Origin: an uncultured Robinsoniella sp.
GTDB taxonomy: Bacteria > Bacillota > Clostridia > Lachnospirales > Lachnospiraceae
DNA length: 51,338 bases
Assembly: GCA_900540475.1 (NCBI GenBank)
Contig: UQGG01000049.1
Location: 1-51,338 of the forward strand
Direction of reading: 5' to 3'
Below are positions 47,353-51,338 of this stretch, one piece after another. The translations under genes were made by a program, and so were the position numbers. The notes below the pieces were generated by a model. The model ran no database searches, had not been told where the DNA came from, and worked only from the letters and a program-made list of their open reading frames with translations. Within the stretch, counting starts at the first letter, position 1. Each line of letters begins with the position of its first letter.

Positions 47353-47380
47353 AGAGCGTGTTATGAAATTACCTTCTGCC
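47353..47380. repeat. Left-end remnant of the GAGCGTGT element upstream of the third binding protein
   Basis: AGAGCGTGTT followed by AAATT and TTCTG matches the left end of the complete element at 51125 with four or five changes. No right end is visible. It also forms a small palindrome with the preceding GCGCTC. Confidence 0.5.
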
Positions 47381-47418
47381 ATTCGTTCATAGGAACTACT
47401 TGATCATGTTGTAAAATT

Positions 47419-47447
47419 ATTTTAAGATTTTCCATATCAAAAGACAA
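47419..47447 (-). promoter_or_regulatory. Candidate promoter of the third importer operon
   Basis: TTGTCT (47447-47442), a 17-bp spacer and TAAAAT (47424-47419) on the minus strand, about 100 nt before the binding protein start. The weak elements fit control by the adjacent two-component system. No ACAAATA box lies 46 nt upstream here. Confidence 0.45.
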
Positions 47448-47575
47448 TAAAACAGATTGATGCGTTTATACAGGATATTGACCTGCGGCGGCGTAAATGA
47501 GGTGCTTATTCATTTCCATGGTAAATGACGCAGCAATATTTTGTAATCAGAACAACATATTGGAATTTGTAACAT

Positions 47576-49138
47576 TTATTTGTGAATGCTTTTCATATAC
47601 GCACCCGGAGTAATCCCACAGAGTTTTTTGAAGGTTGTGATAAAATGACCTTCCGATGAGAATCCCAGACATTCGCTGATCTGAGTGATCCGCATCCCTT
47701 CTCTCAGATATTCTTTGGATAGAGAAATTTTATACTTTAAAATATATGCAATGAGATTTTCACCGGTCTTCTTCTTAAAAAGCTTGCACAGATAATCAGG
47801 ATTCAGGTATACCTGTTTTGCAATACTCCCAAGTGTCAGTTTTTCCCCTATGTTATTCTGGATATAGCGGATTACTTCCCCTATGAGGGAATCTCCGCTG
47901 TTTGTGCAAACATCCAGTTCATCCTGACTGGAGATCCATTCCTGCATACAACAGAATAATTCCTCACAGCTTCCACACTCTATGATCCTGCCAAACATTT
48001 CTTTCAGCTTATTCTGCCTCTCCTGATTCGGGGCAGTCAGGGCAGTAAATACAGCGATTGCCTGTTTCATGGCCTCTTTTAACTCTTTTTCCGGTATCAC
48101 CGGATAATCCTGCAACAGCATATAGAGGGTCTTTACATCCTCCCGGAAAGTATTCATATCGTCTATAAAGCGGCACCGCTCCATGGAATTTTTGATTTTA
48201 TCCTGTATTTCCCTAGTAATCAGAAGGTCTTCAAAAAAACAGAATCTGCACCGGGGCTTATAAAACCGCTGGCTGAGGGCAATATCAGCCTGTTCATAAT
48301 ATTTTGGCAGGTCAAAATCATTTCTTGCAACCCTGACGATTCCAAAGGAAAGATGCATGTCCAAATACTGGAACATGGTTAATTCCAGGCGGTTACAAAT
48401 ATCTTTTAACAGTTGAACGCCCTCCTCACGGTAAGAAACCACCGCCCACAGCTTCGTACTGTCTGTCAGGAATACCTTGCCGTTCGCCATAGTTTCTATA
48501 ATATTCTGGCAAATTGCTGCTACGGAATACTCCACCCCTTTCACAGCGCTCAGGATTTCAACCTTGGGAATTTCAATGCAAACCAGAAAAACCGCTTCAT
48601 CTCCAGGACTCATAAAAGCATTTTCAAAGCGTTCCCGGACAGCCTGTTTATCCGTAATAAAGCCCCTTAGCACCAGATTCGCATATTCTCCCAGAACAGC
48701 ATTGGCATTGACATAGCGGTGTTCTTCCATATCGGTATCTTCGCATACCCGTTCTGCTTTTATCTCTTCCACGACCCTGGTGACTTCTTCCATTATATTC
48801 TGGGGCTCGATAGCTATTTTTAAGATATATCCGCTGACCCCCAGCTTAATGGCCTCCTGCAGATAGGACACCTCATCCACGCAGCTTAGTATCAGGAATT
48901 TGCAGTCCGGCTGTATCCGCTTTAATTCCCGGATAAAGATAAGCCCGTCCATTTTCGGCATCATAATATCCGCAAGCACAATATCCGGCACAATCTCTTT
49001 TGCCAGTGCAAGCGCCTGTTCCCCGTCTTCTGCTTCCCCAACTACCTGCAGGCCATATTCCTCCCAGGGAATAATGGAACGCATCCCTATTCTAGTTAAT
49101 ATTTCATCATCCACAATCATTACTTTTAACATGCTCAT
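47576..49138 (-). CDS. Two-component response regulator, YesN type (receiver, long linker, AraC HTH)
   Basis: A 520-aa regulator. The receiver has D10 and D11 in MIVDDE and phosphoacceptor D57 in VLADIMMPKMDG. The Lys loop reads YILKI instead of the usual LLKP, losing the Pro. A linker of about 290 residues follows. The C-terminal AraC HTH holds KLTLGSIAKQVYLNPDYLCKLFKKKTG and ITQISECLGFSSEGHFITTFKKLCGITPGAY as its two helix-turn-helix halves. The start at 49138 is nine bases after AAAGGGG; other ATGs at 49147 and 49132 are possible. Located after its kinase and upstream of the third importer, which it probably activates. Confidence 0.9.
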   Translation of the reverse strand: MSMLKVMIVDDEILTRIGMRSIIPWEEYGLQVVGEAEDGEQALALAKEIVPDIVLADIMMPKMDGLIFIRELKRIQPDCKFLILSCVDEVSYLQEAIKLGVSGYILKIAIEPQNIMEEVTRVVEEIKAERVCEDTDMEEHRYVNANAVLGEYANLVLRGFITDKQAVRERFENAFMSPGDEAVFLVCIEIPKVEILSAVKGVEYSVAAICQNIIETMANGKVFLTDSTKLWAVVSYREEGVQLLKDICNRLELTMFQYLDMHLSFGIVRVARNDFDLPKYYEQADIALSQRFYKPRCRFCFFEDLLITREIQDKIKNSMERCRFIDDMNTFREDVKTLYMLLQDYPVIPEKELKEAMKQAIAVFTALTAPNQERQNKLKEMFGRIIECGSCEELFCCMQEWISSQDELDVCTNSGDSLIGEVIRYIQNNIGEKLTLGSIAKQVYLNPDYLCKLFKKKTGENLIAYILKYKISLSKEYLREGMRITQISECLGFSSEGHFITTFKKLCGITPGAYMKSIHK

Positions 49139-49154
49139 GTTCTTCATCCCCTTT

Positions 49155-49293
49155 GCTTACTGCCTGAAATACTATAGTTACGGCTCTTCCCATACTTTGC
49201 TTACTGCCGGAAACACCATGGTTACGGCTCTTCCCATTCCTGGCTTACTGCCGGAAATACCATCGTTACTGCACTTCCTATCCCTGGCTTACT
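49155..49293. repeat. Three 44-bp tandem repeats spanning the 3' end of the second kinase gene
   Basis: Three units of exactly 44 bp (49155-49198, 49199-49242, 49243-49286), each beginning GCTTACT, plus seven bases of a fourth. The rightmost is the normal 3' coding end of the kinase. The 44-bp period shifts the reading frame, and the stop codon (49222-49224) lies inside the middle unit. The leftmost unit lies between the kinase and its regulator. Confidence 0.92.
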
Positions 49294-51051
49294 TCGGATC
49301 TCTATCACGGCGCTTCCGCCATAATGCATCTGCATTCTCTGATTGATATTCCACAGTGCTATATTTTCCTCCTCATGTGCTTTTTCCCAGTTCTCTTTTT
49401 TATCCAGAAGTGTATCTACCTGCCCCTGCTCCATTCCAACGCCATCATCTATGATTTCGAAGACGTAGTTTTCATTTGATCTGCGCCCTCTGATCACAAT
49501 CAACCCTACCCCACGTTTGGGCAATACCCCGTGATTGATGGAATTTTCCACAACGGGCTGAAACAGCAGCTTCAAAATCATGCCGTCCATCATGTCTTTC
49601 TCCACATCAATTTCATAGCTGAATTTATTCTGGAAACGGATTTGCTGGAGATACAGATACTCTTCCACATATTTTAACTCTTCCTTAACCGTTACAAATA
49701 TCCGGCTGTCGGAGAAATTATAGTCCAGCATATTAGAAAAAGCCAGGATGCTTCTGCTGATCCCCTCGGCTCCTTTTAATTTTGCCATCCACCTTATACT
49801 ATTCAGGGTATTTCGGACAAAGTGAGGTTTTATCTGTGCCTGGAGCATTTTCATTTCCATCTGGTGTTTATTCTGTTCCTGCTCTTTTATCCGGCTGATG
49901 CTGTTCTTTAAATCCCCTGCCATTTCGGAAAATGCTTCCATCAGCCCTTCAATTTCATTTTTATCCCCGGAAGTCTGAACCGGCATCTGAATATCCAGAT
50001 TTCCCTTTCCGATCTCTTTGGTCATCTGGTTTAAGACACTCAATGGCCTGAAGATTTTCACGCGGAAAAAGACCAGCAGAATAGTAATGCAGATCACGCA
50101 GAGTAAGATCATAATATAGTTCACCAGATTAATATATCTTAAGTCACTGGTCAGATCTTCCTGGGGTGAAATATTTACCATCTGCCAACCGGTATTGCAT
50201 CCCTTTACTTTGACGGAATGCATAAACAGAATATATGTCTGATTGTGGTATGAGAATGTCTGGTATCCTTCTTTTCCCATATTTAAAAGCATCTTTTCCC
50301 TTAATTTCGAGGGAAGTTCTTCATAGCCCAGCTTACTTCCATCACCCTGGATCAGACACGCTCCTTTTTCATCAATGAGAAAAACGGATCCATTTTCGCC
50401 AAACAAGCTTCTGGATAATAACTTTGCAAAGTAAGAGGCATCCATCCCTACCGCTATAATCCCCAGCTGTTGATCTGCTTTTAATAAATTTGCCCCACAG
50501 TAAAGCTGTGTACCTGCTTTAGACAATATGTAATTATCATGTATGTAAAATTTGCTGGTAAATGTATAAGATTGCCAGAGCCCTTTCACGGTCTCGTCAC
50601 TGCTGAATCCTTCTCCCCGTGCATCCAAACGCCCTTCTTTCAGTGCAAAAGCAGATGTGAAAAATTCTCCCTTCTGGTTTTCAATAATATAGTGAAAGGG
50701 ATAGGCGTTTTTCGTGGCATCAGAATTTTTTACGATTTCATAGTATATCCCTGCATATCGCTGCTGAGTAGTACCCCCCTGCTCCCCTGACACATAATTT
50801 AACACTTCCGGGTTATTTGCAGCACTTTTTACAATATCAAATTGTGCCTGCAACGCATTGCTGACACTGTAGGAAAGGCTTTCCGCCGTCTGGTCCGACA
50901 ATTTATAAATCTTGCTCTCTAAAATATTCTCAAATACCGATTTATTCACCAGATTCTGTATCAGCAGCGGAAGCAGAAAAAACAGCAGTAAAAAGAAAAT
51001 GATTGAGTACTTCAGATGATACTTCAGCTTTCTTATCCTTCGTAATCCCAT
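49222..51051 (-). CDS. Two-component sensor histidine kinase, YesM type, with repeat-altered C-terminus
   Basis: A 609-aa membrane sensor. The first helix (YSIIFFLLLFFLLPLLI) is near residues 15-32 and the second (IMILLCVICITILLVFF) near 312-328. The extracellular region of about 280 residues resembles a dCache sensor. HAMP, then the His box QAQIKPHFVRNTLNS, then the ATPase (FQPVVENSINHG, DDGVGM, SKPGIGSAVTMVFP) follow. The last eight residues before the stop (about VSQEWEEP) come from a frameshifted copy of a 44-bp tandem repeat. The start has an AGGAGAGGGG site. It lies 83 nt before its regulator gene. Confidence 0.9.
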   Translation of the reverse strand: MGLRRIRKLKYHLKYSIIFFLLLFFLLPLLIQNLVNKSVFENILESKIYKLSDQTAESLSYSVSNALQAQFDIVKSAANNPEVLNYVSGEQGGTTQQRYAGIYYEIVKNSDATKNAYPFHYIIENQKGEFFTSAFALKEGRLDARGEGFSSDETVKGLWQSYTFTSKFYIHDNYILSKAGTQLYCGANLLKADQQLGIIAVGMDASYFAKLLSRSLFGENGSVFLIDEKGACLIQGDGSKLGYEELPSKLREKMLLNMGKEGYQTFSYHNQTYILFMHSVKVKGCNTGWQMVNISPQEDLTSDLRYINLVNYIMILLCVICITILLVFFRVKIFRPLSVLNQMTKEIGKGNLDIQMPVQTSGDKNEIEGLMEAFSEMAGDLKNSISRIKEQEQNKHQMEMKMLQAQIKPHFVRNTLNSIRWMAKLKGAEGISRSILAFSNMLDYNFSDSRIFVTVKEELKYVEEYLYLQQIRFQNKFSYEIDVEKDMMDGMILKLLFQPVVENSINHGVLPKRGVGLIVIRGRRSNENYVFEIIDDGVGMEQGQVDTLLDKKENWEKAHEEENIALWNINQRMQMHYGGSAVIEIRSKPGIGSAVTMVFPAVSQEWEEP

Positions 51052-51077
51052 AGCAGTCCCCTCTCCTGTGGACTATT

Positions 51078-51120
51078 GTAGTAACCAGTTGATATTCATT
51101 GTTTAGCACCTGGTCACTAC
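51078..51120. repeat. Inverted repeat upstream of the second kinase gene
   Basis: GTAGTAACCAG (51078-51088) and CTGGTCACTAC (51110-51120) are inverted copies with one mismatch and a 21-nt loop. It ends next to the TA where the repeat element is inserted. It may be an operator or a leader hairpin of the kinase mRNA. Confidence 0.55.
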
Positions 51121-51124
51121 ACTA

Positions 51125-51284
51125 GAGCGTGTTTTAAAATTGCTTTCTGGCAGCTGTGCGTCCCAGTTTGTGGGAGATTTGTCCCGGATGAAGGGCGCAT
51201 AGCGGGCTATGTAACCTGAATTCGGGGCAAATATGCCGCAAAGTGGGGCGTGCAGATGACAGGAATGAATTTTCAAACACGCTC
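51125..51284. mobile_element. Complete MITE-like palindromic element of 160 bp, TA-flanked
   Basis: The ends are inverted copies over about 18 bp: GAGCGTGTTTTAAAATT on the left and AATTTTCAAACACGCTC on the right. Both ends are bordered by TA (51123-51124 and 51285-51286), consistent with TA target duplication. The interior is a long imperfect hairpin (GTGCGTCCCAGTTTG against CAAAGTGGGGCGTGC, GCATAGC against GCTATG at the tip). It contains no open reading frame of note, so it would need a transposase supplied elsewhere. Related solo ends occur at 13826, 18001, 42629 and 47353. Confidence 0.75.
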
Positions 51285-51286
51285 TA

Positions 51287-51338
51287 GAGCGTGTTTTAAA
51301 ATTGCTACACCTTGGTTATTTTAACCAAATTAATATTG
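51287..51338. mobile_element. Start of a second GAGCGTGT element abutting the first
   Basis: GAGCGTGTTTTAAAATTGCT repeats the first 20 bases of the element at 51125 exactly, directly after the shared TA. The sequence then differs (ACACCTTGG) and contains the small palindrome TTGGTTATTTTAACCAA. The window ends before any right end is seen. Confidence 0.55.

Noticed and set aside
1..51338. tRNA, rRNA, CRISPR arrays, transposase and phage genes
   Set aside because: Read through for cloverleaf ends, regular repeat-spacer patterns and known protein motifs; none seen.

Overview
The window looks like a chromosomal segment of a gut-type Lachnospiraceae (Clostridia) bacterium. This rests on Firmicutes-style Shine-Dalgarno sites and sigma-A promoters, YesM/YesN-type two-component pairs, sugar ABC systems with long Glu/Thr/Ala-rich lipoprotein linkers, a single-chain GlyS, and an era-recO-glyS block. 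Species cannot be fixed from the sequence. Nearly all genes lie on the minus strand, so each block reads from right to left.

Block 1 (about 300-10557) is a predicted N,N'-diacetylchitobiose system: a GH94 phosphorylase, a phosphohexomutase, a YesM-like kinase, an ABC binding protein with two permeases, and an AraC-type response regulator. The two promoters of the block share a 7-base box at exactly the same distance from the -10. Block 2 (10783-17794) is housekeeping: glyS, a lipoprotein, recO, era and an M16 presequence-protease-like peptidase.

Block 3 (18008-26502) is a coenzyme-B12 diol dehydratase operon: pduCDE, the reactivase pduGH, a DeoR regulator, rhamnulokinase rhaB and pduO. It fits disposal of propanediol made from rhamnose. 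PduD carries a microcompartment-type targeting helix, but no shell gene is in the window. Upstream lies a compact unit with a near-perfect promoter, a folded transcript of about 105 nt and an intrinsic terminator; I cannot assign it to a known RNA family.

Block 4 (26898-36143) looks like mannoside use: a D-lyxose/D-mannose isomerase, a ROK regulator (plus strand), a URO-D-fold protein, a GH38 alpha-mannosidase and an ABC importer. Block 5 (36381-42630) is a five-gene cassette (class III aminotransferase, Gfo/Idh/MocA dehydrogenase, alanine dehydrogenase, class II aldolase, Dabb protein) with a divergent DeoR regulator. It is the best candidate for an undescribed pathway, probably catabolism of an aminated sugar or cyclitol. 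Block 6 (42761-51051) holds a GH4 glycosidase, a third ABC importer and a second YesM/YesN pair.

None of the three importers has its own ATPase. The intergenic DNA carries a family of short palindromic elements with GAGCGTGT ends, one complete at the right edge. Tandem duplications span the stop codons of glyS and of the second kinase. I saw no tRNA, rRNA, CRISPR array, transposase or phage gene.
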